Source: Owenia fusiformis (Eukaryota; Annelida; Polychaeta; Sabellida; Oweniidae). From it: DNA of 64,000 nt. Numbering within the stretch: the first letter of the stretch is position 1; each line of letters starts with the position of its first letter. The position numbers were made by a program, and so were the translations under genes. Location: assembly GCA_903813345.2 (NCBI GenBank), contig CAIIXF020000269.1, forward strand, positions 1-64,000. The letters are read 5' to 3'. Below, piece by piece: positions 21,201-36,200 of the stretch. The notes under the pieces are model-generated. The model was not told where the DNA came from and searched no databases. It saw nothing but the letters and a program-made list of their open reading frames with translations.

Positions 21201-24200
21201 AGTTCAAGTTGAACAGAGTGGTGATGTCTCGTGTCATCTCGGGATGACACGTCGCCGGACGAGACACTCTTAGGATGAGATCCTCCTCGGATGAGCGGTA
21301 CGAAATAAATTTTTCTTTCTAAAATTGAAATTAATGGTATAAAATGATGTTATAGTTCAAGTTGAACAGAGTGGTGATGTCTCGTGTCATCTCGGGATGA
21401 CACGTCGCCGGACGAGACACTCTTAGGATGAGATCCTCCTCGGATGAGCGGTACGAAATAAATTTTTCTTTCTAAAATTGAAATTAATGGTATAAAATGA
21501 TGTTATAGTTCAAGTTGAACAGAGTGGTGATGTCTCGTGTCATCTCGGGATGACACGTCGCCGGACGAGACACTCTTAGGATGAGATCCTCCTCGGATGA
21601 GCGGTACGAAATAAATTTTTCTTTCTAAAATTGAAATTAATGGTATAAAATGATGTTATAGTTCAAGTTGAACAGAGTGGTGATGTCTCGTGTCATCTCG
21701 GGATGACACGTCGCCGGACGAGACACTCTTAGGATGAGATCCTCCTCGGATGAGCGGTACGAAATAAATTTTTCTTTCTAAAATTGAAATTAATGGTATA
21801 AAATGATGTTATAGTTCAAGTTGAACAGAGTGGTGATGTCTCGTGTCATCTCGGGATGACACGTCGCCGGACGAGACACTCTTAGGATGAGATCCTCCTC
21901 GGATGAGCGGTACGAAATAAATTTTTCTTTCTAAAATTGAAATTAATGGTATAAAATGATGTTATAGTTCAAGTTGAACAGAGTGGTGATGTCTCGTGTC
22001 ATCTCGGGATGACACGTCGCCGGACGAGACACTCTTAGGATGAGATCCTCCTCGGATGAGCGGTACGAAATAAATTTTTCTTTCTAAAATTGAAATTAAT
22101 GGTATAAAATGATGTTATAGTTCAAGTTGAACAGAGTGGTGATGTCTCGTGTCATCTCGGGATGACACGTCGCCGGACGAGACACTCTTAGGATGAGATC
22201 CTCCTCGGATGAGCGGTACGAAATAAATTTTTCTTTCTAAAATTGAAATTAATGGTATAAAATGATGTTATAGTTCAAGTTGAACAGAGTGGTGATGTCT
22301 CGTGTCATCTCGGGATGACACGTCGCCGGACGAGACACTCTTAGGATGAGATCCTCCTCGGATGAGCGGTACGAAATAAATTTTTCTTTCTAAAATTGAA
22401 ATTAATGGTATAAAATGATGTTATAGTTCAAGTTGAACAGAGTGGTGATGTCTCGTGTCATCTCGGGATGACACGTCGCCGGACGAGACACTCTTAGGAT
22501 GAGATCCTCCTCGGATGAGCGGTACGAAATAAATTTTTCTTTCTAAAATTGAAATTAATGGTATAAAATGATGTTATAGTTCAAGTTGAACAGAGTGGTG
22601 ATGTCTCGTGTCATCTCGGGATGACACGTCGCCGGACGAGACACTCTTAGGATGAGATCCTCCTCGGATGAGCGGTACGAAATAAATTTTTCTTTCTAAA
22701 ATTGAAATTAATGGTATAAAATGATGTTATAGTTCAAGTTGAACAGAGTGGTGATGTCTCGTGTCATCTCGGGATGACACGTCGCCGGACGAGACACTCT
22801 TAGGATGAGATCCTCCTCGGATGAGCGGTACGAAATAAATTTTTCTTTCTAAAATTGAAATTAATGGTATAAAATGATGTTATAGTTCAAGTTGAACAGA
22901 GTGGTGATGTCTCGTGTCATCTCGGGATGACACGTCGCCGGACGAGACACTCTTAGGATGAGATCCTCCTCGGATGAGCGGTACGAAATAAATTTTTCTT
23001 TCTAAAATTGAAATTAATGGTATAAAATGATGTTATAGTTCAAGTTGAACAGAGTGGTGATGTCTCGTGTCATCTCGGGATGACACGTCGCCGGACGAGA
23101 CACTCTTAGGATGAGATCCTCCTCGGATGAGCGGTACGAAATAAATTTTTCTTTCTAAAATTGAAATTAATGGTATAAAATGATGTTATAGTTCAAGTTG
23201 AACAGAGTGGTGATGTCTCGTGTCATCTCGGGATGACACGTCGCCGGACGAGACACTCTTAGGATGAGATCCTCCTCGGATGAGCGGTACGAAATAAATT
23301 TTTCTTTCTAAAATTGAAATTAATGGTATAAAATGATGTTATAGTTCAAGTTGAACAGAGTGGTGATGTCTCGTGTCATCTCGGGATGACACGTCGCCGG
23401 ACGAGACACTCTTAGGATGAGATCCTCCTCGGATGAGCGGTACGAAATAAATTTTTCTTTCTAAAATTGAAATTAATGGTATAAAATGATGTTATAGTTC
23501 AAGTTGAACAGAGTGGTGATGTCTCGTGTCATCTCGGGATGACACGTCGCCGGACGAGACACTCTTAGGATGAGATCCTCCTCGGATGAGCGGTACGAAA
23601 TAAATTTTTCTTTCTAAAATTGAAATTAATGGTATAAAATGATGTTATAGTTCAAGTTGAACAGAGTGGTGATGTCTCGTGTCATCTCGGGATGACACGT
23701 CGCCGGACGAGACACTCTTAGGATGAGATCCTCCTCGGATGAGCGGTACGAAATAAATTTTTCTTTCTAAAATTGAAATTAATGGTATAAAATGATGTTA
23801 TAGTTCAAGTTGAACAGAGTGGTGATGTCTCGTGTCATCTCGGGATGACACGTCGCCGGACGAGACACTCTTAGGATGAGATCCTCCTCGGATGAGCGGT
23901 ACGAAATAAATTTTTCTTTCTAAAATTGAAATTAATGGTATAAAATGATGTTATAGTTCAAGTTGAACAGAGTGGTGATGTCTCGTGTCATCTCGGGATG
24001 ACACGTCGCCGGACGAGACACTCTTAGGATGAGATCCTCCTCGGATGAGCGGTACGAAATAAATTTTTCTTTCTAAAATTGAAATTAATGGTATAAAATG
24101 ATGTTATAGTTCAAGTTGAACAGAGTGGTGATGTCTCGTGTCATCTCGGGATGACACGTCGCCGGACGAGACACTCTTAGGATGAGATCCTCCTCGGATG

Positions 24201-27200
24201 AGCGGTACGAAATAAATTTTTCTTTCTAAAATTGAAATTAATGGTATAAAATGATGTTATAGTTCAAGTTGAACAGAGTGGTGATGTCTCGTGTCATCTC
24301 GGGATGACACGTCGCCGGACGAGACACTCTTAGGATGAGATCCTCCTCGGATGAGCGGTACGAAATAAATTTTTCTTTCTAAAATTGAAATTAATGGTAT
24401 AAAATGATGTTATAGTTCAAGTTGAACAGAGTGGTGATGTCTCGTGTCATCTCGGGATGACACGTCGCCGGACGAGACACTCTTAGGATGAGATCCTCCT
24501 CGGATGAGCGGTACGAAATAAATTTTTCTTTCTAAAATTGAAATTAATGGTATAAAATGATGTTATAGTTCAAGTTGAACAGAGTGGTGATGTCTCGTGT
24601 CATCTCGGGATGACACGTCGCCGGACGAGACACTCTTAGGATGAGATCCTCCTCGGATGAGCGGTACGAAATAAATTTTTCTTTCTAAAATTGAAATTAA
24701 TGGTATAAAATGATGTTATAGTTCAAGTTGAACAGAGTGGTGATGTCTCGTGTCATCTCGGGATGACACGTCGCCGGACGAGACACTCTTAGGATGAGAT
24801 CCTCCTCGGATGAGCGGTACGAAATAAATTTTTCTTTCTAAAATTGAAATTAATGGTATAAAATGATGTTATAGTTCAAGTTGAACAGAGTGGTGATGTC
24901 TCGTGTCATCTCGGGATGACACGTCGCCGGACGAGACACTCTTAGGATGAGATCCTCCTCGGATGAGCGGTACGAAATAAATTTTTCTTTCTAAAATTGA
25001 AATTAATGGTATAAAATGATGTTATAGTTCAAGTTGAACAGAGTGGTGATGTCTCGTGTCATCTCGGGATGACACGTCGCCGGACGAGACACTCTTAGGA
25101 TGAGATCCTCCTCGGATGAGCGGTACGAAATAAATTTTTCTTTCTAAAATTGAAATTAATGGTATAAAATGATGTTATAGTTCAAGTTGAACAGAGTGGT
25201 GATGTCTCGTGTCATCTCGGGATGACACGTCGCCGGACGAGACACTCTTAGGATGAGATCCTCCTCGGATGAGCGGTACGAAATAAATTTTTCTTTCTAA
25301 AATTGAAATTAATGGTATAAAATGATGTTATAGTTCAAGTTGAACAGAGTGGTGATGTCTCGTGTCATCTCGGGATGACACGTCGCCGGACGAGACACTC
25401 TTAGGATGAGATCCTCCTCGGATGAGCGGTACGAAATAAATTTTTCTTTCTAAAATTGAAATTAATGGTATAAAATGATGTTATAGTTCAAGTTGAACAG
25501 AGTGGTGATGTCTCGTGTCATCTCGGGATGACACGTCGCCGGACGAGACACTCTTAGGATGAGATCCTCCTCGGATGAGCGGTACGAAATAAATTTTTCT
25601 TTCTAAAATTGAAATTAATGGTATAAAATGATGTTATAGTTCAAGTTGAACAGAGTGGTGATGTCTCGTGTCATCTCGGGATGACACGTCGCCGGACGAG
25701 ACACTCTTAGGATGAGATCCTCCTCGGATGAGCGGTACGAAATAAATTTTTCTTTCTAAAATTGAAATTAATGGTATAAAATGATGTTATAGTTCAAGTT
25801 GAACAGAGTGGTGATGTCTCGTGTCATCTCGGGATGACACGTCGCCGGACGAGACACTCTTAGGATGAGATCCTCCTCGGATGAGCGGTACGAAATAAAT
25901 TTTTCTTTCTAAAATTGAAATTAATGGTATAAAATGATGTTATAGTTCAAGTTGAACAGAGTGGTGATGTCTCGTGTCATCTCGGGATGACACGTCGCCG
26001 GACGAGACACTCTTAGGATGAGATCCTCCTCGGATGAGCGGTACGAAATAAATTTTTCTTTCTAAAATTGAAATTAATGGTATAAAATGATGTTATAGTT
26101 CAAGTTGAACAGAGTGGTGATGTCTCGTGTCATCTCGGGATGACACGTCGCCGGACGAGACACTCTTAGGATGAGATCCTCCTCGGATGAGCGGTACGAA
26201 ATAAATTTTTCTTTCTAAAATTGAAATTAATGGTATAAAATGATGTTATAGTTCAAGTTGAACAGAGTGGTGATGTCTCGTGTCATCTCGGGATGACACG
26301 TCGCCGGACGAGACACTCTTAGGATGAGATCCTCCTCGGATGAGCGGTACGAAATAAATTTTTCTTTCTAAAATTGAAATTAATGGTATAAAATGATGTT
26401 ATAGTTCAAGTTGAACAGAGTGGTGATGTCTCGTGTCATCTCGGGATGACACGTCGCCGGACGAGACACTCTTAGGATGAGATCCTCCTCGGATGAGCGG
26501 TACGAAATAAATTTTTCTTTCTAAAATTGAAATTAATGGTATAAAATGATGTTATAGTTCAAGTTGAACAGAGTGGTGATGTCTCGTGTCATCTCGGGAT
26601 GACACGTCGCCGGACGAGACACTCTTAGGATGAGATCCTCCTCGGATGAGCGGTACGAAATAAATTTTTCTTTCTAAAATTGAAATTAATGGTATAAAAT
26701 GATGTTATAGTTCAAGTTGAACAGAGTGGTGATGTCTCGTGTCATCTCGGGATGACACGTCGCCGGACGAGACACTCTTAGGATGAGATCCTCCTCGGAT
26801 GAGCGGTACGAAATAAATTTTTCTTTCTAAAATTGAAATTAATGGTATAAAATGATGTTATAGTTCAAGTTGAACAGAGTGGTGATGTCTCGTGTCATCT
26901 CGGGATGACACGTCGCCGGACGAGACACTCTTAGGATGAGATCCTCCTCGGATGAGCGGTACGAAATAAATTTTTCTTTCTAAAATTGAAATTAATGGTA
27001 TAAAATGATGTTATAGTTCAAGTTGAACAGAGTGGTGATGTCTCGTGTCATCTCGGGATGACACGTCGCCGGACGAGACACTCTTAGGATGAGATCCTCC
27101 TCGGATGAGCGGTACGAAATAAATTTTTCTTTCTAAAATTGAAATTAATGGTATAAAATGATGTTATAGTTCAAGTTGAACAGAGTGGTGATGTCTCGTG

Positions 27201-30200
27201 TCATCTCGGGATGACACGTCGCCGGACGAGACACTCTTAGGATGAGATCCTCCTCGGATGAGCGGTACGAAATAAATTTTTCTTTCTAAAATTGAAATTA
27301 ATGGTATAAAATGATGTTATAGTTCAAGTTGAACAGAGTGGTGATGTCTCGTGTCATCTCGGGATGACACGTCGCCGGACGAGACACTCTTAGGATGAGA
27401 TCCTCCTCGGATGAGCGGTACGAAATAAATTTTTCTTTCTAAAATTGAAATTAATGGTATAAAATGATGTTATAGTTCAAGTTGAACAGAGTGGTGATGT
27501 CTCGTGTCATCTCGGGATGACACGTCGCCGGACGAGACACTCTTAGGATGAGATCCTCCTCGGATGAGCGGTACGAAATAAATTTTTCTTTCTAAAATTG
27601 AAATTAATGGTATAAAATGATGTTATAGTTCAAGTTGAACAGAGTGGTGATGTCTCGTGTCATCTCGGGATGACACGTCGCCGGACGAGACACTCTTAGG
27701 ATGAGATCCTCCTCGGATGAGCGGTACGAAATAAATTTTTCTTTCTAAAATTGAAATTAATGGTATAAAATGATGTTATAGTTCAAGTTGAACAGAGTGG
27801 TGATGTCTCGTGTCATCTCGGGATGACACGTCGCCGGACGAGACACTCTTAGGATGAGATCCTCCTCGGATGAGCGGTACGAAATAAATTTTTCTTTCTA
27901 AAATTGAAATTAATGGTATAAAATGATGTTATAGTTCAAGTTGAACAGAGTGGTGATGTCTCGTGTCATCTCGGGATGACACGTCGCCGGACGAGACACT
28001 CTTAGGATGAGATCCTCCTCGGATGAGCGGTACGAAATAAATTTTTCTTTCTAAAATTGAAATTAATGGTATAAAATGATGTTATAGTTCAAGTTGAACA
28101 GAGTGGTGATGTCTCGTGTCATCTCGGGATGACACGTCGCCGGACGAGACACTCTTAGGATGAGATCCTCCTCGGATGAGCGGTACGAAATAAATTTTTC
28201 TTTCTAAAATTGAAATTAATGGTATAAAATGATGTTATAGTTCAAGTTGAACAGAGTGGTGATGTCTCGTGTCATCTCGGGATGACACGTCGCCGGACGA
28301 GACACTCTTAGGATGAGATCCTCCTCGGATGAGCGGTACGAAATAAATTTTTCTTTCTAAAATTGAAATTAATGGTATAAAATGATGTTATAGTTCAAGT
28401 TGAACAGAGTGGTGATGTCTCGTGTCATCTCGGGATGACACGTCGCCGGACGAGACACTCTTAGGATGAGATCCTCCTCGGATGAGCGGTACGAAATAAA
28501 TTTTTCTTTCTAAAATTGAAATTAATGGTATAAAATGATGTTATAGTTCAAGTTGAACAGAGTGGTGATGTCTCGTGTCATCTCGGGATGACACGTCGCC
28601 GGACGAGACACTCTTAGGATGAGATCCTCCTCGGATGAGCGGTACGAAATAAATTTTTCTTTCTAAAATTGAAATTAATGGTATAAAATGATGTTATAGT
28701 TCAAGTTGAACAGAGTGGTGATGTCTCGTGTCATCTCGGGATGACACGTCGCCGGACGAGACACTCTTAGGATGAGATCCTCCTCGGATGAGCGGTACGA
28801 AATAAATTTTTCTTTCTAAAATTGAAATTAATGGTATAAAATGATGTTATAGTTCAAGTTGAACAGAGTGGTGATGTCTCGTGTCATCTCGGGATGACAC
28901 GTCGCCGGACGAGACACTCTTAGGATGAGATCCTCCTCGGATGAGCGGTACGAAATAAATTTTTCTTTCTAAAATTGAAATTAATGGTATAAAATGATGT
29001 TATAGTTCAAGTTGAACAGAGTGGTGATGTCTCGTGTCATCTCGGGATGACACGTCGCCGGACGAGACACTCTTAGGATGAGATCCTCCTCGGATGAGCG
29101 GTACGAAATAAATTTTTCTTTCTAAAATTGAAATTAATGGTATAAAATGATGTTATAGTTCAAGTTGAACAGAGTGGTGATGTCTCGTGTCATCTCGGGA
29201 TGACACGTCGCCGGACGAGACACTCTTAGGATGAGATCCTCCTCGGATGAGCGGTACGAAATAAATTTTTCTTTCTAAAATTGAAATTAATGGTATAAAA
29301 TGATGTTATAGTTCAAGTTGAACAGAGTGGTGATGTCTCGTGTCATCTCGGGATGACACGTCGCCGGACGAGACACTCTTAGGATGAGATCCTCCTCGGA
29401 TGAGCGGTACGAAATAAATTTTTCTTTCTAAAATTGAAATTAATGGTATAAAATGATGTTATAGTTCAAGTTGAACAGAGTGGTGATGTCTCGTGTCATC
29501 TCGGGATGACACGTCGCCGGACGAGACACTCTTAGGATGAGATCCTCCTCGGATGAGCGGTACGAAATAAATTTTTCTTTCTAAAATTGAAATTAATGGT
29601 ATAAAATGATGTTATAGTTCAAGTTGAACAGAGTGGTGATGTCTCGTGTCATCTCGGGATGACACGTCGCCGGACGAGACACTCTTAGGATGAGATCCTC
29701 CTCGGATGAGCGGTACGAAATAAATTTTTCTTTCTAAAATTGAAATTAATGGTATAAAATGATGTTATAGTTCAAGTTGAACAGAGTGGTGATGTCTCGT
29801 GTCATCTCGGGATGACACGTCGCCGGACGAGACACTCTTAGGATGAGATCCTCCTCGGATGAGCGGTACGAAATAAATTTTTCTTTCTAAAATTGAAATT
29901 AATGGTATAAAATGATGTTATAGTTCAAGTTGAACAGAGTGGTGATGTCTCGTGTCATCTCGGGATGACACGTCGCCGGACGAGACACTCTTAGGATGAG
30001 ATCCTCCTCGGATGAGCGGTACGAAATAAATTTTTCTTTCTAAAATTGAAATTAATGGTATAAAATGATGTTATAGTTCAAGTTGAACAGAGTGGTGATG
30101 TCTCGTGTCATCTCGGGATGACACGTCGCCGGACGAGACACTCTTAGGATGAGATCCTCCTCGGATGAGCGGTACGAAATAAATTTTTCTTTCTAAAATT

Positions 30201-33200
30201 GAAATTAATGGTATAAAATGATGTTATAGTTCAAGTTGAACAGAGTGGTGATGTCTCGTGTCATCTCGGGATGACACGTCGCCGGACGAGACACTCTTAG
30301 GATGAGATCCTCCTCGGATGAGCGGTACGAAATAAATTTTTCTTTCTAAAATTGAAATTAATGGTATAAAATGATGTTATAGTTCAAGTTGAACAGAGTG
30401 GTGATGTCTCGTGTCATCTCGGGATGACACGTCGCCGGACGAGACACTCTTAGGATGAGATCCTCCTCGGATGAGCGGTACGAAATAAATTTTTCTTTCT
30501 AAAATTGAAATTAATGGTATAAAATGATGTTATAGTTCAAGTTGAACAGAGTGGTGATGTCTCGTGTCATCTCGGGATGACACGTCGCCGGACGAGACAC
30601 TCTTAGGATGAGATCCTCCTCGGATGAGCGGTACGAAATAAATTTTTCTTTCTAAAATTGAAATTAATGGTATAAAATGATGTTATAGTTCAAGTTGAAC
30701 AGAGTGGTGATGTCTCGTGTCATCTCGGGATGACACGTCGCCGGACGAGACACTCTTAGGATGAGATCCTCCTCGGATGAGCGGTACGAAATAAATTTTT
30801 CTTTCTAAAATTGAAATTAATGGTATAAAATGATGTTATAGTTCAAGTTGAACAGAGTGGTGATGTCTCGTGTCATCTCGGGATGACACGTCGCCGGACG
30901 AGACACTCTTAGGATGAGATCCTCCTCGGATGAGCGGTACGAAATAAATTTTTCTTTCTAAAATTGAAATTAATGGTATAAAATGATGTTATAGTTCAAG
31001 TTGAACAGAGTGGTGATGTCTCGTGTCATCTCGGGATGACACGTCGCCGGACGAGACACTCTTAGGATGAGATCCTCCTCGGATGAGCGGTACGAAATAA
31101 ATTTTTCTTTCTAAAATTGAAATTAATGGTATAAAATGATGTTATAGTTCAAGTTGAACAGAGTGGTGATGTCTCGTGTCATCTCGGGATGACACGTCGC
31201 CGGACGAGACACTCTTAGGATGAGATCCTCCTCGGATGAGCGGTACGAAATAAATTTTTCTTTCTAAAATTGAAATTAATGGTATAAAATGATGTTATAG
31301 TTCAAGTTGAACAGAGTGGTGATGTCTCGTGTCATCTCGGGATGACACGTCGCCGGACGAGACACTCTTAGGATGAGATCCTCCTCGGATGAGCGGTACG
31401 AAATAAATTTTTCTTTCTAAAATTGAAATTAATGGTATAAAATGATGTTATAGTTCAAGTTGAACAGAGTGGTGATGTCTCGTGTCATCTCGGGATGACA
31501 CGTCGCCGGACGAGACACTCTTAGGATGAGATCCTCCTCGGATGAGCGGTACGAAATAAATTTTTCTTTCTAAAATTGAAATTAATGGTATAAAATGATG
31601 TTATAGTTCAAGTTGAACAGAGTGGTGATGTCTCGTGTCATCTCGGGATGACACGTCGCCGGACGAGACACTCTTAGGATGAGATCCTCCTCGGATGAGC
31701 GGTACGAAATAAATTTTTCTTTCTAAAATTGAAATTAATGGTATAAAATGATGTTATAGTTCAAGTTGAACAGAGTGGTGATGTCTCGTGTCATCTCGGG
31801 ATGACACGTCGCCGGACGAGACACTCTTAGGATGAGATCCTCCTCGGATGAGCGGTACGAAATAAATTTTTCTTTCTAAAATTGAAATTAATGGTATAAA
31901 ATGATGTTATAGTTCAAGTTGAACAGAGTGGTGATGTCTCGTGTCATCTCGGGATGACACGTCGCCGGACGAGACACTCTTAGGATGAGATCCTCCTCGG
32001 ATGAGCGGTACGAAATAAATTTTTCTTTCTAAAATTGAAATTAATGGTATAAAATGATGTTATAGTTCAAGTTGAACAGAGTGGTGATGTCTCGTGTCAT
32101 CTCGGGATGACACGTCGCCGGACGAGACACTCTTAGGATGAGATCCTCCTCGGATGAGCGGTACGAAATAAATTTTTCTTTCTAAAATTGAAATTAATGG
32201 TATAAAATGATGTTATAGTTCAAGTTGAACAGAGTGGTGATGTCTCGTGTCATCTCGGGATGACACGTCGCCGGACGAGACACTCTTAGGATGAGATCCT
32301 CCTCGGATGAGCGGTACGAAATAAATTTTTCTTTCTAAAATTGAAATTAATGGTATAAAATGATGTTATAGTTCAAGTTGAACAGAGTGGTGATGTCTCG
32401 TGTCATCTCGGGATGACACGTCGCCGGACGAGACACTCTTAGGATGAGATCCTCCTCGGATGAGCGGTACGAAATAAATTTTTCTTTCTAAAATTGAAAT
32501 TAATGGTATAAAATGATGTTATAGTTCAAGTTGAACAGAGTGGTGATGTCTCGTGTCATCTCGGGATGACACGTCGCCGGACGAGACACTCTTAGGATGA
32601 GATCCTCCTCGGATGAGCGGTACGAAATAAATTTTTCTTTCTAAAATTGAAATTAATGGTATAAAATGATGTTATAGTTCAAGTTGAACAGAGTGGTGAT
32701 GTCTCGTGTCATCTCGGGATGACACGTCGCCGGACGAGACACTCTTAGGATGAGATCCTCCTCGGATGAGCGGTACGAAATAAATTTTTCTTTCTAAAAT
32801 TGAAATTAATGGTATAAAATGATGTTATAGTTCAAGTTGAACAGAGTGGTGATGTCTCGTGTCATCTCGGGATGACACGTCGCCGGACGAGACACTCTTA
32901 GGATGAGATCCTCCTCGGATGAGCGGTACGAAATAAATTTTTCTTTCTAAAATTGAAATTAATGGTATAAAATGATGTTATAGTTCAAGTTGAACAGAGT
33001 GGTGATGTCTCGTGTCATCTCGGGATGACACGTCGCCGGACGAGACACTCTTAGGATGAGATCCTCCTCGGATGAGCGGTACGAAATAAATTTTTCTTTC
33101 TAAAATTGAAATTAATGGTATAAAATGATGTTATAGTTCAAGTTGAACAGAGTGGTGATGTCTCGTGTCATCTCGGGATGACACGTCGCCGGACGAGACA

Positions 33201-36200
33201 CTCTTAGGATGAGATCCTCCTCGGATGAGCGGTACGAAATAAATTTTTCTTTCTAAAATTGAAATTAATGGTATAAAATGATGTTATAGTTCAAGTTGAA
33301 CAGAGTGGTGATGTCTCGTGTCATCTCGGGATGACACGTCGCCGGACGAGACACTCTTAGGATGAGATCCTCCTCGGATGAGCGGTACGAAATAAATTTT
33401 TCTTTCTAAAATTGAAATTAATGGTATAAAATGATGTTATAGTTCAAGTTGAACAGAGTGGTGATGTCTCGTGTCATCTCGGGATGACACGTCGCCGGAC
33501 GAGACACTCTTAGGATGAGATCCTCCTCGGATGAGCGGTACGAAATAAATTTTTCTTTCTAAAATTGAAATTAATGGTATAAAATGATGTTATAGTTCAA
33601 GTTGAACAGAGTGGTGATGTCTCGTGTCATCTCGGGATGACACGTCGCCGGACGAGACACTCTTAGGATGAGATCCTCCTCGGATGAGCGGTACGAAATA
33701 AATTTTTCTTTCTAAAATTGAAATTAATGGTATAAAATGATGTTATAGTTCAAGTTGAACAGAGTGGTGATGTCTCGTGTCATCTCGGGATGACACGTCG
33801 CCGGACGAGACACTCTTAGGATGAGATCCTCCTCGGATGAGCGGTACGAAATAAATTTTTCTTTCTAAAATTGAAATTAATGGTATAAAATGATGTTATA
33901 GTTCAAGTTGAACAGAGTGGTGATGTCTCGTGTCATCTCGGGATGACACGTCGCCGGACGAGACACTCTTAGGATGAGATCCTCCTCGGATGAGCGGTAC
34001 GAAATAAATTTTTCTTTCTAAAATTGAAATTAATGGTATAAAATGATGTTATAGTTCAAGTTGAACAGAGTGGTGATGTCTCGTGTCATCTCGGGATGAC
34101 ACGTCGCCGGACGAGACACTCTTAGGATGAGATCCTCCTCGGATGAGCGGTACGAAATAAATTTTTCTTTCTAAAATTGAAATTAATGGTATAAAATGAT
34201 GTTATAGTTCAAGTTGAACAGAGTGGTGATGTCTCGTGTCATCTCGGGATGACACGTCGCCGGACGAGACACTCTTAGGATGAGATCCTCCTCGGATGAG
34301 CGGTACGAAATAAATTTTTCTTTCTAAAATTGAAATTAATGGTATAAAATGATGTTATAGTTCAAGTTGAACAGAGTGGTGATGTCTCGTGTCATCTCGG
34401 GATGACACGTCGCCGGACGAGACACTCTTAGGATGAGATCCTCCTCGGATGAGCGGTACGAAATAAATTTTTCTTTCTAAAATTGAAATTAATGGTATAA
34501 AATGATGTTATAGTTCAAGTTGAACAGAGTGGTGATGTCTCGTGTCATCTCGGGATGACACGTCGCCGGACGAGACACTCTTAGGATGAGATCCTCCTCG
34601 GATGAGCGGTACGAAATAAATTTTTCTTTCTAAAATTGAAATTAATGGTATAAAATGATGTTATAGTTCAAGTTGAACAGAGTGGTGATGTCTCGTGTCA
34701 TCTCGGGATGACACGTCGCCGGACGAGACACTCTTAGGATGAGATCCTCCTCGGATGAGCGGTACGAAATAAATTTTTCTTTCTAAAATTGAAATTAATG
34801 GTATAAAATGATGTTATAGTTCAAGTTGAACAGAGTGGTGATGTCTCGTGTCATCTCGGGATGACACGTCGCCGGACGAGACACTCTTAGGATGAGATCC
34901 TCCTCGGATGAGCGGTACGAAATAAATTTTTCTTTCTAAAATTGAAATTAATGGTATAAAATGATGTTATAGTTCAAGTTGAACAGAGTGGTGATGTCTC
35001 GTGTCATCTCGGGATGACACGTCGCCGGACGAGACACTCTTAGGATGAGATCCTCCTCGGATGAGCGGTACGAAATAAATTTTTCTTTCTAAAATTGAAA
35101 TTAATGGTATAAAATGATGTTATAGTTCAAGTTGAACAGAGTGGTGATGTCTCGTGTCATCTCGGGATGACACGTCGCCGGACGAGACACTCTTAGGATG
35201 AGATCCTCCTCGGATGAGCGGTACGAAATAAATTTTTCTTTCTAAAATTGAAATTAATGGTATAAAATGATGTTATAGTTCAAGTTGAACAGAGTGGTGA
35301 TGTCTCGTGTCATCTCGGGATGACACGTCGCCGGACGAGACACTCTTAGGATGAGATCCTCCTCGGATGAGCGGTACGAAATAAATTTTTCTTTCTAAAA
35401 TTGAAATTAATGGTATAAAATGATGTTATAGTTCAAGTTGAACAGAGTGGTGATGTCTCGTGTCATCTCGGGATGACACGTCGCCGGACGAGACACTCTT
35501 AGGATGAGATCCTCCTCGGATGAGCGGTACGAAATAAATTTTTCTTTCTAAAATTGAAATTAATGGTATAAAATGATGTTATAGTTCAAGTTGAACAGAG
35601 TGGTGATGTCTCGTGTCATCTCGGGATGACACGTCGCCGGACGAGACACTCTTAGGATGAGATCCTCCTCGGATGAGCGGTACGAAATAAATTTTTCTTT
35701 CTAAAATTGAAATTAATGGTATAAAATGATGTTATAGTTCAAGTTGAACAGAGTGGTGATGTCTCGTGTCATCTCGGGATGACACGTCGCCGGACGAGAC
35801 ACTCTTAGGATGAGATCCTCCTCGGATGAGCGGTACGAAATAAATTTTTCTTTCTAAAATTGAAATTAATGGTATAAAATGATGTTATAGTTCAAGTTGA
35901 ACAGAGTGGTGATGTCTCGTGTCATCTCGGGATGACACGTCGCCGGACGAGACACTCTTAGGATGAGATCCTCCTCGGATGAGCGGTACGAAATAAATTT
36001 TTCTTTCTAAAATTGAAATTAATGGTATAAAATGATGTTATAGTTCAAGTTGAACAGAGTGGTGATGTCTCGTGTCATCTCGGGATGACACGTCGCCGGA
36101 CGAGACACTCTTAGGATGAGATCCTCCTCGGATGAGCGGTACGAAATAAATTTTTCTTTCTAAAATTGAAATTAATGGTATAAAATGATGTTATAGTTCA